Of a stretch of 64,000 nt of DNA, positions 12,601-26,100 are shown piece after piece. The notes beneath the pieces were generated by a model. It was not told the origin of the DNA. It saw nothing but the letters and a program-made list of their open reading frames with translations, and made no database searches. Source of the stretch: Lophius americanus (taxonomy: Eukaryota > Chordata > Actinopteri > Lophiiformes > Lophiidae); assembly GCA_037951165.1 (NCBI GenBank), contig JBBDHG010000028.1, positions 3,726,501 through 3,790,500 of the forward strand, read 5' to 3'. A program made the translations under genes and the position numbers. Positions within the stretch are counted from its first letter, which is position 1, and each line of letters opens with the position of its first letter.

Positions 12601-14232
12601 AACCGTCTAAATTGACTGCTCTTCAAAAAAATGTACGGATGTGTTCATTTATGGGTTGATTTTTTTGGTGTTAGGTGTGGACACGCATGTGCATCGTATC
12701 TCTGGTAGACTGGGCTGGTTCAAGAAACCAACCAAGAAACCAGAGGAAACACGTAAAGCCCTAGAGGAGTGGTTACCCAGGTAAACAGAACGAGTGGATC
12801 ACTGCTGATCCATAAATCCGGATCAACATGATCTATATCCCTGTCAATAATATCACTGATCAGCCATAATATTATAACCACTGAAAGGAGATTTCAGAAC
12901 AACATTGATTATGTAATTACAACAGCACCTGTCTATGTTTGGGATATATTACTCATCAATTGAATATTTTGACTTAAAAGTGGAAATGTTGGATTAAGGA
13001 AAAATGGGTAAGCGTTAGGATCTGAGAAAATATAACAAGAGTCAAATTGTGATGACTAGAATATCTTGTTGAGCAATTCCAGTCTGCAGTTGTTAGTAGC
13101 TACCAATGTGGTCTAAGGAGGGTCAACAGATGAAACTGCAACAGTGTCATGGGCGCACAAGGCGCATTGGTCCGCATGGGAAACAAAGACTAGTCAGTTT
13201 TATCCAGTCTGACAGAAGAGCTTCTGTTGTCCAGACTTTTTAAAAAGTTAAAGCTGGTTCGAATAGAGAGGAGTCAGCGGAATTGGTGGCTAAAGGGACA
13301 GTTTACAATATTAGGCAGTTGGGTTTAACATCATTTTGTGAGACAACTCGTATATTACAAACTGAAAGGAACACACTGCTACCAATTATGTGCGTTATAT
13401 CTCTTCTGAAGGATGACAAACGAATGAGTAAGCTGTTCATGAGCAGCTGTTGTTTTGTTCTCTCCTCTTTAGTTGTTTTGTTTCCCTCAAACCTCCCGCG
13501 ATGGCTGATCATGACAGTTCTTCAGTGCATGCAAAGCGCCAAATGAATTCAGTTCCGACTGTTTGCATTCTCACAAGTCAGATGGCCATGAATCTCACAT
13601 GCGGTTGATCTAGGCCCACATACGGAAGTGACTACAATCTCATCTAAAAAAAAATGTTATTTACGTTTACATAACTCTGATCAAAATCATATTTGTTATA
13701 TTAAGGCATAAAATTGGATTTGAGTCACTTCAGCCAGGTACTGTGAATGTTGCCTAAGTCCTTAATGGAGGGTTAACCTGTGTGTTTGGTGTTTGGCTGT
13801 GGAGTTTGAAAAGAGAAAAGAAGATGAAGGAGACTTAAGACTGGACTTAAATTTATCAAATATTCAGAAACACAATTCTAAATGAATAATAATGTTGCTG
13901 GGTGTATAAAACACAACCGGAGACCAACCATATTAGCTTTAAGGCTGAAAATACATCAAAACCATCCATACAGCACTGTTGCAAAATGGCCAAAAATCAA
14001 TAAATGCATACTTAAAACAAGCCTGAGATGAACCTGTCATTGTTGCAGGGAGCTGTGGAGTGAGATCAACTGGCTGCTTGTGGGCTTCGGACAGCTGGTT
14101 TGTCTCCCCGTCAACCCCCTCTGCTCTGTGTGTCTCAATCACCGCAGCTGTCCATCTGCCTTCAAGAACTCTCCTACAAAAAGGTCTAAACCTGGATCCT
14201 CACGTTCTCCAATTCTAACATCATCCTTTTAA
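9691..14232 (+). CDS. nthl1: nthl1, endonuclease III-like DNA glycosylase/AP lyase, complete, 6 coding exons
   Basis: NTHL1 removes oxidised pyrimidines such as thymine glycol and nicks the abasic site, starting base excision repair in nucleus and mitochondria. Exons: 9691-9937, 11263-11498, 11586-11756, 11869-12028, 12675-12780, 14049-14232. Phases fit and give 367 residues. Visible hallmarks: LSLMLSSQTKDQV-type text (here VSLMLSSQTKDQVT), the helix-hairpin-helix LPGVGPKMAHLA near residues 249-260 with the catalytic lysine at about 255, GVDTHVHRI with the catalytic aspartate at about 274, and four [4Fe-4S] cysteines (about 325, 332, 335, 341) spaced C-X6-C-X2-C-X5-C. The protein is about 55-60 residues longer than the human one, mainly at the N-terminus. 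The methionine at 9735 (MSSPYFNRSR) could be the real start and looks like the Arg/Ser-rich mitochondrial targeting head of the family. Intron 1 holds a minisatellite and a LINE scrap; intron 5 a Tc1-type fragment. It diverges from tsc2, as in mammals. Confidence 0.95.
10117..10330. repeat. 38-39-bp minisatellite, about 5.5 copies, in nthl1 intron 1
   Basis: Each unit begins CGATCCTAGACTCTTGGGGG and ends GTAAAGAAGCCCGT. Copies differ only in the length of the G run or one missing C. The high similarity points to recent expansion. The first unit is preceded by CAGTGG, which resembles some hAT termini; that link is weak. Confidence 0.95.
10345..10580 (+). mobile_element. non-LTR retrotransposon reverse-transcriptase scrap
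   Basis: Broken plus-strand frames give LLHNDESEHRRVADEFF and then GVEVVEQYRYFGTV. The order and wording match the stretch after the YADD motif and the thumb entry (EVVEQYKYLGT type) of fish LINE reverse transcriptases. Several stops and frameshifts are present. A similar LINE's later part occurs at 54550-54740. Confidence 0.55.
12855..13285 (+). mobile_element. Tc1-type element fragment, 5' part (ATCAGCCATAA family)
   Basis: It starts ATCAGCCATAATATTATAACC, the terminal repeat of a fish Tc1-like family. It runs through GGTAAGCGTTAGGATCTGAG and CAAATTGTGATGACTAGA into the segment encoding the transposase N-terminus. Truncated at about 13285, in nthl1 intron 5. Related pieces occur at 14790, 45505 and 59559. 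Confidence 0.65.
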
Positions 14233-14789
14233 ACAAAAACTTAACTCGATCAGCAATTATCTGTGAAATACAGGAGGGCGAAAGAAGAGCTGCTCCCACA
14301 TCTGTGTCAGCCACCACCCAGTGTTTGAGACTAAAAAGCAAGGTAATCATTGATTTAGTATTCACACATGGGTTTTTTCTGATCGGATGAGCGGCTAAGT
14401 GGTTGGACTAGGAGTGTTAAACATGTACTGTATGCACACCGGCTGAAAATGTTTATCTAGGATGAAAATTGATGTAAATACGTAGCTCAGGGTATTTTTA
14501 TTTTCTTTGTTGAGTTGTATTTGACTCTGTAACAACAAATCAACACGTTATAACAGTTGAAATAATTGTAGATACTAGTTCTTTGTTCCATAACATGATG
14601 TGCAGTTCCATGTTTGTCCAGTAGAGAGAGTCTGTTTATTGCACTGAATTAAAAATATAAAGAACATAAACCTAATGAAGTTAATTCTACCAACATTAAA
14701 CTATATAGCAATTTGATATTAATGTTCCCAATACAGACCATAATTGAAACAAAAAATGTACATCTGATGAAACAATATGAACTATACGC

Positions 14790-15240
14790 CAAGCCATAAC
14801 ATTATAACCAACTGCTTAATATTGTGTAGGACCCCTTTTGCGGTCATAACAGTTCTGACCCGTCAAGGCATGGAATTCACAAGACCTCCAATGGTTTGTT
14901 GTGATTTATGTCGACAACACATTAGCAGCAGATTCTGACTTGTCCAGTCCTGTAAGATGGGATGTGGGCCTCCAAGGAATGATATGGGGTCATGAGGCTC
15001 CAGCAAACCTCATGGATTCTCGATTGGATTGAGATCTGGGGAATATGGAGGCCACGTTCCAACTTCAACTCTCGGTTGTGTTCCCCAACTCATTCCTTAA
15101 CTATTTTTGCTATGTGGCAGGAAGAGGCAGACAGCTGGTTTGTGCCAGCTGGAAGGGTGGAACCTATGGTTTGGGAAAGATGCCAAGTACAATCCACTTT
15201 AAACTAAGAAGAATATTAAGGCTCCTCTGAATTTTACCAC
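14790..15240 (-). mobile_element. Tc1-type element fragment, 3' part (ATCAGCCATAA family)
   Basis: From AAGCCATAACATTATAACC onward, the minus strand carries the end of a Tc1-like element. It includes the complement of the transposase C-terminus region (GATTGGATTGAGATCTGGGG on the plus strand). It is opposite in orientation to the piece at 12855-13285, and the two could be the ends of one rearranged insertion. Confidence 0.6.
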
Positions 15241-15560
15241 TCCTTGATGGCCCTCGGCTTTTGGGCGATTACTCTATGGACTGATGAGTCAGAAGTTGAA
15301 CTGTTTTGAAGACAGGATGTCCCAGTACATCTGGTCTAAATCAATTACAGCATTCCACATAAAGACTATTATACCTTAGGACATGCATGAAAATGGAAGT
15401 GTAATGTTAAGGGGATGCTTTGCTACTTTAGGGCAAAGAAAACCCATTGTGATGCTGTGGTCAGACCTCAATGTCGTTGTTCATGCACACAAAACCTCCA
15501 CAGCGACTAAAGCAGTTCTGCAAAGAAAAGTGGGCTAAACTTTCGACAGCAATATTACTG
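15240..15560 (+). mobile_element. Tc1/mariner transposase scrap
   Basis: It reads LWTDESEVELF (first catalytic aspartate region of Tc1 transposases), then YIWSKSITAFH. Further on comes wording near 15490-15540 resembling the C-terminal region also seen at 3500-3560 in the first Tc1 copy. Many frameshifts. Confidence 0.5.
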
Positions 15561-17150
15561 TTTTCATGCTGGTAATTTTAGGTATTGAAGACCTGTTTTT
15601 CCTTATTAAATGAAATCATCTTTTTAAATCTTACATTTTGTGATTACATGTTCCCTTTATTTTATGTTACAGCTTTTTATTTTATATTTTGGTTCCAGAT
15701 CTAATCCTGTTAGCAACAGTTTTTTACTTCCTTATTTTTCCCACATGCCGTGTTTTCTTTTTACTGCCATTGGCATCAATTTATTTAAATCTTGGTGTCA
15801 TCTCTACCTTTACTTATTTTCTGTCGTTCCTCTCCATCTTTTTCTGACTGTTTTGTTATAATTTCATTATTCTGTTCCCTATAGGAAATTTACTGACATT
15901 ACATAATTAGTTCCCTGAAACAGGCATTAACACCATGACCTGAACCCAAGATTTGAACTTGAACACAACTGTCACAACGTATCAGTGTTTGTGTTTAGCC
16001 TATTAAGTTCATCAAAGAGTTATTTTTTGGGTGTAACATGCATTTCTGCAGTGTTGAAGGCACTGATTATAGAGGTAGAACTGATGTCCTCTTTTCTTGT
16101 CTGCCGTGTTGCATTTTCCCTGCAAAATGAAACACCCTATGACGTAGCTGTCCTGGATTACTTGAGACTCTTTTGAATGGATCCGCCAAAACCCTGAATA
16201 ACAATATCACAAACAATGAAAGCTAATATTTCATAAAACATTGGATCCCATTCTTTCATGCAACCACCCTGTGATCTCTTCCAATTGCATTAGCATAATG
16301 GGTGGATGAGAAAGATTTCTAAGGTCACAGACTCACAGTTTGGGCCCACCTCACCGCCTGATAACTGCATATATGCAGATAGATGTATAGAAACTTAATG
16401 GGAGAATTTAAGTCTTACAGCTGCTGGAATCGCTGTTAAAGTTACTCTGGTAATAAAAGAGAGAGAAAGTATCATTCAAGTGTAAATATAGAAACTTACA
16501 CAAACATACAATGTAGTGCATATATAAACATACATATATGCACACAAACACATGCACTCACAACTATATCTTAATGAGCTGTGAAACAGGCGGCATAATT
16601 CATTTGAGTGGAAGTGAACGGATAGCATGATAATGACAGTTCCGTTGTGTCCAGTGGAACGACGTGACTCTGAAGACTCTGGAGTTTTGTGGCAGGACGC
16701 TGCGGTTGCGCTGAGTCGTCAGGTAATGGGACCGTATAGTAGTGGCATCTGTTGTTGACGCCTCTCCACTCTCTCACCGGCTCGAAAAGGATGACACCCA
16801 CCCATATGAGGAGGAGAATTAAGAGTTACGCGCAAGGAGCAGTTTTCTAATCTCTGATCTCTTGGATTACACTTCCGATGGTCTGGATTTGGCCGCTCTT
16901 GGTGTTTTTTGGCAACTCTTTTACGGACCCTGGGCGCCCTTGACGCGCCCCTGCGTTTCTTAATGGGTTAAACTGTAACCTTTTTTTTTACAATATGGAA
17001 TGGGGATTATTAATGGACAAGATGCATATGCGATCATGATGATCATTTGGCCACTGAAAACTGCAGTCGGATTTTGGATTAGGAGCCACGGACGTTCCTC
17101 CTCCTGGTCGTTCTCCTGAGACACTTTGACCTGTTTGTTGAGGCGCTAGG

Positions 17151-20100
17151 ATGGAGAGCGAGCTGAGACCCAGGCTCTGTTTCCTGACCAGAGGAGAACG
17201 AGGCTATGGGTTTCACCTGCACGGCGAGCGAAATAAAGGGGGACAGTTCATACGCAGAGTTGAGCCAGAGTCCACGGCCGACCTGGCCGGTCTCCGACCA
17301 GGGGACCGGGTGGTCGAGGTAAATGGAGATAATGTGGAGAAGGAGACCCACCATCAAGTGAGTGATGACTCGATTAATTATATTTATTGAACAGTTCACA
17401 CGCAAACTCTCACGAAGCATGAGACGCGCAGAAAACTCCCTGTGAGCCGAACAATGACTTTCATACCAGTTAGACCACTTTTTCCTGCGCCCGAGGAGAG
17501 GGAGGGGGGCTACTAAATGGGTCACTGTGAGCCTTGTGTATTGGGAATCACAGGGTATATGTCGACAGGGTATTTGTCGTGCTAAATGTGCAGGTCAGTT
17601 CGTTGCGAATAACATGTAAATGTCAGCACTGCTTGCACGATAAATCTGATTACATCATGTAATCCCTGCTTGAAGTTCAACAACATCATTTTTTTTGCAA
17701 GATTCAAGCACGTTGACATGAACTGATAACACTAAGTTTCCTACTTTATTTGTCTTGATTTGTGTCCATCCTTGCAAACTGTATTGAAGCTCTTTTTCCG
17801 TTACTGCCTTTTGATCAAGTTGATGACAGAAAGTATTAAAAAGGGGCTTTTTCTGCACTAAGCTAATTTAACGTATTAATGTTAGATAGGCTGTAACTTA
17901 TACGATAATACAATTTCTGCTAAATTTTATGGACCAAGCTTATAAAATAAAGTTTAACATATTTCTAGTAACTAAATCCAATCAATCCTACCAGATTGAG
18001 CTGGAAATAATCCTAGTACCAAAGTTGACCCAACCTTAATAAATTGTATTTACCTAACCCAAGTATGTAAACTCAGTATAATTGCATACGATTAAAAGAA
18101 ACCCAATAAATTATGTGGAAACCCATTAAATTATGTGGAAACACTCTCCATGATTTTTGTTTTGTTTTTTTGAGTGCAGGTTGTGGATCGTATCCGCGAG
18201 GTGCCACACCGCACCAGGCTGCTGGTGGTGGACAGAGAAACAGAGGATTTCCTCAGAAGCCGTGGCCTGGCCTGCACTGAGGACCTGGCCGTTGAGATGG
18301 GAACCCTCTCGCCGCGTCCTTCACCTATGCCCACCCCATGTACCTCTCCCATTCCAAGGGAGAATTCCCCTCTTCTGCTCAAATCCTACCACACACAGTC
18401 TCCCACTGCAGGCTCGCCCACACACCCCATCACAGAAGGCAAGATCAAGGGATCCTCGGTGACATCTAGCACAGCAACAGACACAGAGGTAAGGCTGGAC
18501 ATGTTTACATCAGGCCATAAAGTGATGCATGTTTTCACTGTTTCATTTTTTTCTTCTTTCTTTACTCACGAGGAGTCTTCCATCTGAAGGCAAACAAAGT
18601 TTTTAGTAGTTAATTTTAAGCTGTTGTTTTCTCTGGGGTTTATTCATGTTAATTTCTGTAGCATCATTCAAAAGTAAAAGTTTAGACATAAAAGTAAATG
18701 AGCTCGAACTACATCTGATGTTTCTAAAAACCAAACCGTTGACCAAATAAGTCTCAAATCTGGGCAATCCCAGACTCCATTTCATCGGTGTTACATAGTT
18801 TTTCAAATGGGTGTGAGGTAAAGCTGGGGGTGAATGTTGAAGACTTGTGCATGTCTATAAAACAAAAAGGAGGGATTCAGTCCAAACTCTGAACTTCAAA
18901 TGGTTAGTTGGTCATATTGTATGACAGCAGTGAGTCTGTGGTACTAGTATGTATAGTAGTATGGTAGTAGTATGGTACTCTGTGGAGAGTTCATAAAAGT
19001 TTTAGCACACACTATCATGTACTTCTTGTATTGCAAGGCAAGGCAACTTTATTTGTACAGCAAATTTAAGCAACAGGGCAATTCAAAGTGCTTTACACAA
19101 AAAATCAAGAGCGTTGTGACGAAGTGCAGTTAGAAAGTTAGAAAAACAACATTACTAAAGATTGAAAAAAAATAAAATGAATTGAAAACAGGCTAAACAA
19201 ATTTAAATGAATAGATAAAAGCTAGATTAGAATGAAATCTACTGTCCCAGCCCTTTCGATCTCAGACATAATTCTGTGTTCTCCTCAACAGTTTTGAATA
19301 GGAGAGACGGAAATGAGAAAAGTTTTAAAACTAATAAGAGGCAGCAGCAGATACAAGTGTTTTATGCTTTGATTTGAAAACACTGAGAGTTTGAGAAGTC
19401 CTGTAGTTTTCTGGGAAAGTGTTCCAAATACTTAGTGCATAAAAACTGAGTGCTGCATCTCCGTGTTTGGTTCTGACTCTGGGGACACTGAGAAGACCTG
19501 ATCCAGATGAACTAAGAGGTCTGGATTGTTCATAACAGCAAAAAATCAGAGATGTATTTTTGGTCCTAAACCTTTTAGTGCTTTGTAAACCCGAAGTAGA
19601 ACTTTGAAATAAATTCTCTGTGCGACAGGAATCCAGTGTAGAGACCTCAGACCTGGACTGATATGATCCACTTTTTTGATCTTAGTGAGGACTCTAGCAG
19701 CAGCGTTCTAAACCAGCTGTAGATGTCTGATCCATTTCTTAGGTGGAACAGTACAGAAGCCGTTGCAGTAGTCAAGTCGGCTGAAGATAAATGCATGGAC
19801 TAGTTTTTCCAAATCCTGCTGAGTCATCAGTCCTCTAATTCTTGCTTTATTCTTGAGGTTATAGTAGGCACTCTTTTTAATGATCTTAATGTGGCTGTTA
19901 AAACTCAGGTCAGAGTCCATGATCACACCAAGATTTCTGCCTTGGTCTGTGCCTTTACCCATTACAGATTGAAGGTGAGCGCTGTCCCATTTAATCTTTC
20001 CTCTTTAGCTCAAAAAACCAGGCCCCAAGTTTTGTCTTTGTTCAGCTGAAGGAAATTCTGGCACATCCAAATCCACAGGATCCAAATCCACTCAGTGCTT

Positions 20101-23100
20101 GTACTGGACCATAGTCCCCTGGTGATAGTTATGTAAATGTGGGATTGTTTTAATTTTTATGGTAACATATTTTGTTGTTATGTCAGATCTGAGCCAGTGG
20201 AAGCATATTAATGTTAAACAAAAGAGGCCCCAAGATGGAGCCTTGGGGAACTCCGTATGTGATTTTGTTCGGATCAGATTTGTAATTAACTTTAGACTCA
20301 TTAACTTTACCCCTGTCTTTTAGTTAGGATTTAAACCAGCTGAGTGCTGTGCCACAAATAACCCCCCAGTTTTCTAGTCGGTATAGTAATATATTGTGGT
20401 CAACTGTGTCGATGGTAGCGCTGAGATCCAGTTCCACTAAAACTGAAGTTCTACCACTGTCTGTGTTCAATCGGATGAAGACCTTAACGACCTTGTTGAG
20501 AAACAGTTTTTTTAATTATTTTAGCCAAGAAAGGCTGGTATGTAATTATTTACTATTGCTGTGTCCAGAATGTTCTTTTTGAAGAGTGGTTTGATAAGAG
20601 CCGTTTTTTAGGGGCTTGTGGGAAGACTCCTGAAACAAGGGATGCATTAATAATCTGTTATATCTCTGAGACCATGCAATGTGAAACTTTTTTGAAAAAA
20701 CCTTTTGCCAGAATGTCAAGGCAACAGGAGGAGGATTTTAGCTGTTGTAAAATGTCCTCCAAGTTTGTATGATTTATTGGATAGAATTGTTTCATGTTAT
20801 TTGAACCAGATTTATGAGGACACGAGGGCAACTAACATCCTGTACCTGGTAATGAGGAACTGACTGCTTGTCTGATTCTGTGGATTTTGTCTGTGAAAAA
20901 GGAGGCAGATTCATTGAGGGCCCCGGTGGAGGGAAGTGCAGAGGCTGCTGACCCTGGAGGGTTTGTTAGCCTGTGGACAGTAGCAAACAGTACACGTGCA
21001 TTCTAGTTATATTCGGTGAAGACGTTCCTAGGAAAAGGTCCAACTTTCATTTCTCGGTTCTGAATTCTAAACGTAAAGCCTCTCTTTATAGATTTCATTA
21101 CTTGACATCTATAAAGAAAGGCAAATGTAGAACTTGTAGATTTGTTTTCAATCCAAATCACCAGCTGTTGAAAGACAGACATAAGAGGAAAAAAAACAGG
21201 CTTTCGCCAAACACTCCCCAAAGAAAACGCCCAATTCATGTAACTGTAACTGTGAGATATTAATTACTTTGACTTTTTTATGTTTTGATTTATTCAGCAT
21301 ATATATGTGTTGTGTTATACATGTAAACACAACATATGCACAACCATTGAACGTCAACAAGTCTATTTCAGTCAGGTCGACTGCAGTGCACACAGACTTG
21401 GATGAAGATGGTGAAACTACAGACTTAAGACTTAAAAGGATTCCCATCGCCTCTCCACCACGGGGCCACAAAGGGTGTATTGTCCTATTTTCTAAGTTTC
21501 CCTTTCATTCAAATATCTGCTTTAATTTAATCTGGGTCCATTTTCGCATCTGTTTACAAGCTATCTTAGTCTGGTGAACAATTACAATTTATATTGTATT
21601 TATTGGCTCTGTCTTTTGGTGCATAAGTTAACACCCTCACACATTCTGGAGAAAAGAAGAGACAACGTTTGCTCCCCTTTTTGAAAGATAAATGGACCTT
21701 AAAACACTTGTTCTCTGATGTGCTCCTTTTTCGCACACAAACTGTGAAAAAGGCCTAAGTCATTAGTTTTTTTCAAAAGTTAGATTCTGAGACATACTGT
21801 TCCTCCAACTAGAGTTATTTTTCTCAGGACCAAGGAAAAAACATCGATCTGACTGTCAGATTTTTATCTCTACTCCAGCCAGCTGGACAAACATGGGAGT
21901 CTCCGCTGGTATTAAACAAAGTGTCAAGCACATGTGGGAGGGATCAGATTTTAAGATAACAGTGTTGAACAACCAAGCTGTTTACATGGGTATCATTATT
22001 TTGATGACTCTTGTATTTTGAGCACGCAATCTCACATTCTCTTCTCTTCCGACATCCCTGACCTTGCAGCGCTAGAAGTGGACCAAATACTGTAAGATAC
22101 CTTCCTTGATAGGCTATTAAAGCATTTATATTTATAGAAAAAACTTAAATACTGCATGCCTAAGTCAGCACGGTTGACATGGAATTCACAATATTTTCAT
22201 AAGTGGCAGCCAAACATCAATGTGATGTATTAATGTCAATATTGGCTGGAGAAATAATCTGTTACTGTCTGTCAAAGGCGATGTTTGGGCTCCAAACAAA
22301 GTGGACCAGGATCCTCAGGATCAGCAGCTCATGACAGTGTGCCACCTGTTTAGCTGGAAGGCAGGATAAATACAGGCTGCTCCTTGGCTCTCTATCTCTG
22401 CTTTGGTAATAAGTTCAGATCAAACAACATAATACGCTCTAGCAGACAGAATCACACGTACAGCGCTGTGCAGTCTATGACATCATCACTAAGTCTGACT
22501 CCTCATATGAGGTGAATCACTTCAGCTAAAACATACCGTACCTTTATTCAATTTAGAAACTTATTGCAAGGTCATTCTGATAAATTGCATTTTTGCTGAT
22601 AGAGGATTTTTATATCCACACTCTAAATGACTCAATTTGCACAATTAGGAAGGGTAGAAGTTTCTAAAATAATCTCCACTTTCATGAATTTCTGTTCATG
22701 GCGCAAATGGACTTTGCTATGAACGACTATGCACCGGACAAAATAAAGTACATAGTCATTTCAAACAAGTACTACATATGTGAAGGATTGTTTTATCGAC
22801 TATTTCAACTCTGATTAAGAAACCATTATGCCCATTAATGCCAGTCTTGCACCACTGTAATCCATGCTGCTTGTGGTCTTTTGAATGTTTGTAAAGAATA
22901 CACAAGAGATACACTCATGGTCATTATGTACATACAGACGCAATTGCATTGCTTCTTGGTTTTATTATGGCAGCAAATGCCCATATACAGCAATCTTACA
23001 TAACCCCTGGGTTGGCTGCTATCCTCCCCACACTGGTTCTGGTCTGGTTCACAGAGACCTACTCCGGTCACTTTCAGGGACATTACATTTAAAAAAATGT

Positions 23101-26100
23101 TGCCCTTACTATAAGTACCACCTGCTGAACACTGACCATTTCATAATATCAGCCTAACCCTAACCCCAACCACTGACCTGAAAATCATCGGCTTTTCAGC
23201 TGGAGACATGTTTGTTGTTGCCTGTTAAACCAACCACACCCAAATAACCAGCCTTGAGTCTGATATGTGACCCCAAAAGATATCTCAATTACAACAAATA
23301 ATTATCTGTAAATTATTTAAGAAAATGGGACATAGAGGACACAGACGCATTCAAGAGACATAAAAGCATTAAAAGTGAAAAACATGTAGTCTCAAACAGA
23401 GGAGGATTCTGCATTCTCAGCATATACAAAGATATCTGATTAAAGCCACACCTTTCTCTCTTTATTGTTTGGGCTGTAAAAGGTTAGAAAAAAGTCTAAA
23501 AGCATCCAATGAGATGGTTCAATATACACCTAAAACCTAAAGATATTTAATGTGTTTACAGTCATATAAAACAAAGATTATCAGCAAATTCTCACATGTA
23601 AGAAAACTTGAACCAGTGATTGGCAAGTATTTTTGCTCGAAGACTACTTATTATCAAAATTTCAGGGAAGGAATTTGTTCCCATTAATTAATGTTGATAA
23701 GTTCAATTTCCACAAACACTGATAATACAGTATCTGTAGAAAACCAGACGTACCTATTACCAGGTCAGTACAGTTTTCTAGCCTGCGTGTCTCAAGTAAT
23801 TCTGATTGACATGACAAAATACTATACAGGCCAGTAGTATAAACAGAACAAGTAGGAGACATGGTGACCTGTTACCTGAGAGGTCTGTCGCCAACATTGT
23901 TCTGTTACATCACTGTAGCTTGCCCTCTGGCTGACAGACAGGGATTTACTATGCTCCAGTGATAGACATAATATCATTCATACACAGAGTGGATACTCTA
24001 CAAGCGCGTGTGTGTTTATGTGTATTTGTGCGTGTGTGTGTACGTGTGTATCTGTGCCACATTCTTCTGTTGATTAAGCAAGGAGGACAGAGAGATCTGG
24101 CAGGAAGCCAGAAGTTCAACAACATAACCATGAAGGCACAGTCGGAGCAGTGCCACTCGACATACATTGTCCCATCTAGAAACACACACAGCCAAACACA
24201 CAAAGCCAGTGTGTACTTTGTAGTGGCAGCACTTGTCCGGTCAGAATGTTCAACCTCCGTCGTTTATCATTAGGCTCAGGACTTGGGATCAGGATCTCTG
24301 AGCCAGATCAACTTAACCCGCTGTGCTCAGCTCTGAGTCCTCGGGCTGATCCCGGCAGCCACTTTCTCCTGCTGAAGATGTTGCATAGGCAAACCAGTGA
24401 AAACGGATTAGCCACTTTAATACCTTTCACTGTGAAACATGAATGTAAATGAAAAAACAAGATACTGTTTGTTTTCTAGTATCAATATTTATGAAAATGT
24501 GGGAGGTGCGTGCAAAACTAAATATATGATATTCAAATTGATGTTTCTGGCATCAACCAGGAGATTCTGAGCTCAAATCCACCTTTGACCAGGGGCCAGG
24601 GTCATTTTAAGTGGTTACAGAAAACAAATGGGTGGAAAAAGATCTGTCTCTTTATGTAAACTTCCATCTGAAACCATGTGAGCTGGTTTTATTTTATTTT
24701 CAATTACAATTTGATTGGACTTATTTTATTATTTTTAGCCCTTTCCCTACAGAATCTGATGAAGCCCAGAGCAACATCCCTGCAATAAAATCCTGCTGTT
24801 TAGAGTTTGTAACGTTGACGCTTTTCCCCTAAGGTTTCGATCACACTCGTTGCCTTCATTTTATTGTAAGAAGATTTTTAATAATTTATATTTAGCAGTA
24901 TAACAAAACATGAGCCCAAACTACAGATCTTAAAATCATTCTATATCTAAATATACAGTAAGTAGCTAATCTGTCTAATCTACTTTATTCAAAATAAAAA
25001 ACTAGACTTAGTCTGAAGATGCTGTAGTAGTAGCAGAAGCGGTGGTAGCAACCTCGGATCATGTGAGTTTTTGTCTTCCTTGTTAGACAACCACAATTGC
25101 AGACGAAATTCTGAAATCACTCCGATAGAAAATGTTCAACTCAGTCCCTGAATCTCTCACGAAAGTAACAGCGTCAGGTGACCAAATGAAAACTCTGGCA
25201 ACCGTGAATACATTTATAGATTTTTCTTGATTGAACATTGTTTGAAATATTTGAAATAACATAGATCAACAAAGTGTATGGGGTTGGGGTTAGGACTGAT
25301 GAAAATTAAACCAAATAGTTTTTGTATGTTGTAATAATTTATGTAAGATAATATAATTGTTAAACATGTTTGAATGCATTGAAAACACAAATGTCTGTGG
25401 GTAAAGTTTTGATGCTTTGGCATTTGTTAACATTAACTTTTGTCTGATTTGAAAATCGGCAGGTATCTTAAGTTACTGAGTTGTTTAATCCATTAAAAGG
25501 AAATTGAAGTCTGAACAGATTTCTTTGTCAAGTTTAGTAAAGTCCTTTTTCAGATTTTTTTGGCCCCACATGCTTTTATTGATAAGAAGACAGACAGGGA
25601 TTTGGGAGACATAGGGGAAGATGAAATGCAGCACATGGGCAGCTGCTCTAGTGACTGAGCTAAACCCTGACAAGATCATTTTATTCAGTCTGCATTCCCA
25701 CATACTCCTCATGTAACTTTGATTCCAAAACATGAATGTGGATTTGTTCTCCTCGGCAATTGATTGCAAATTCAAGCACGGGTCAAGCCTATTTATTTTA
25801 TATCATGAAATTAATTTAAACTAGACTATATAAATGTGGTTTGTCGTAAATAATTAAACATTTTAAATCACTGGCATGGTCATTTATGGGCCTCATAAAG
25901 ATAGGATTTATAAAGGTTTTGCAGCTTTTGTATCAGATTGATTTTTAAAATGTAAAGACTGTTCCAAACAAACATAGTAAGTCTCTTGTGTTACAGATAT
26001 CAGAACTCCTCAAGATCCAGTTCATTGGTTCTCATCCTAGACTTTGCTGTTGTCTTGTGTCCCGTATAGGTGCAGTTGCAGCCCTCACCAGAGCAACCAG

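Larger units (their letters stand above)
14233..17150. other. nthl1-nherf2 intergenic region
   Basis: The interval contains the nthl1 3' end. No certain polyadenylation signal is seen; an ATTAAA occurs near 14647. It also contains two Tc1-type fragments (listed separately) and the nherf2 5' region. From about 16600 GC content rises toward the nherf2 start, consistent with a promoter/5' UTR, but no TATA box or defined element can be fixed. 15600-16560 is AT-rich with nothing recognisable. Confidence 0.5.

Noticed and set aside
23153..23172. CCTAACCCTAACCCC resembling telomere repeat
   Set aside because: Only about two units; too short to call an interstitial telomeric sequence.
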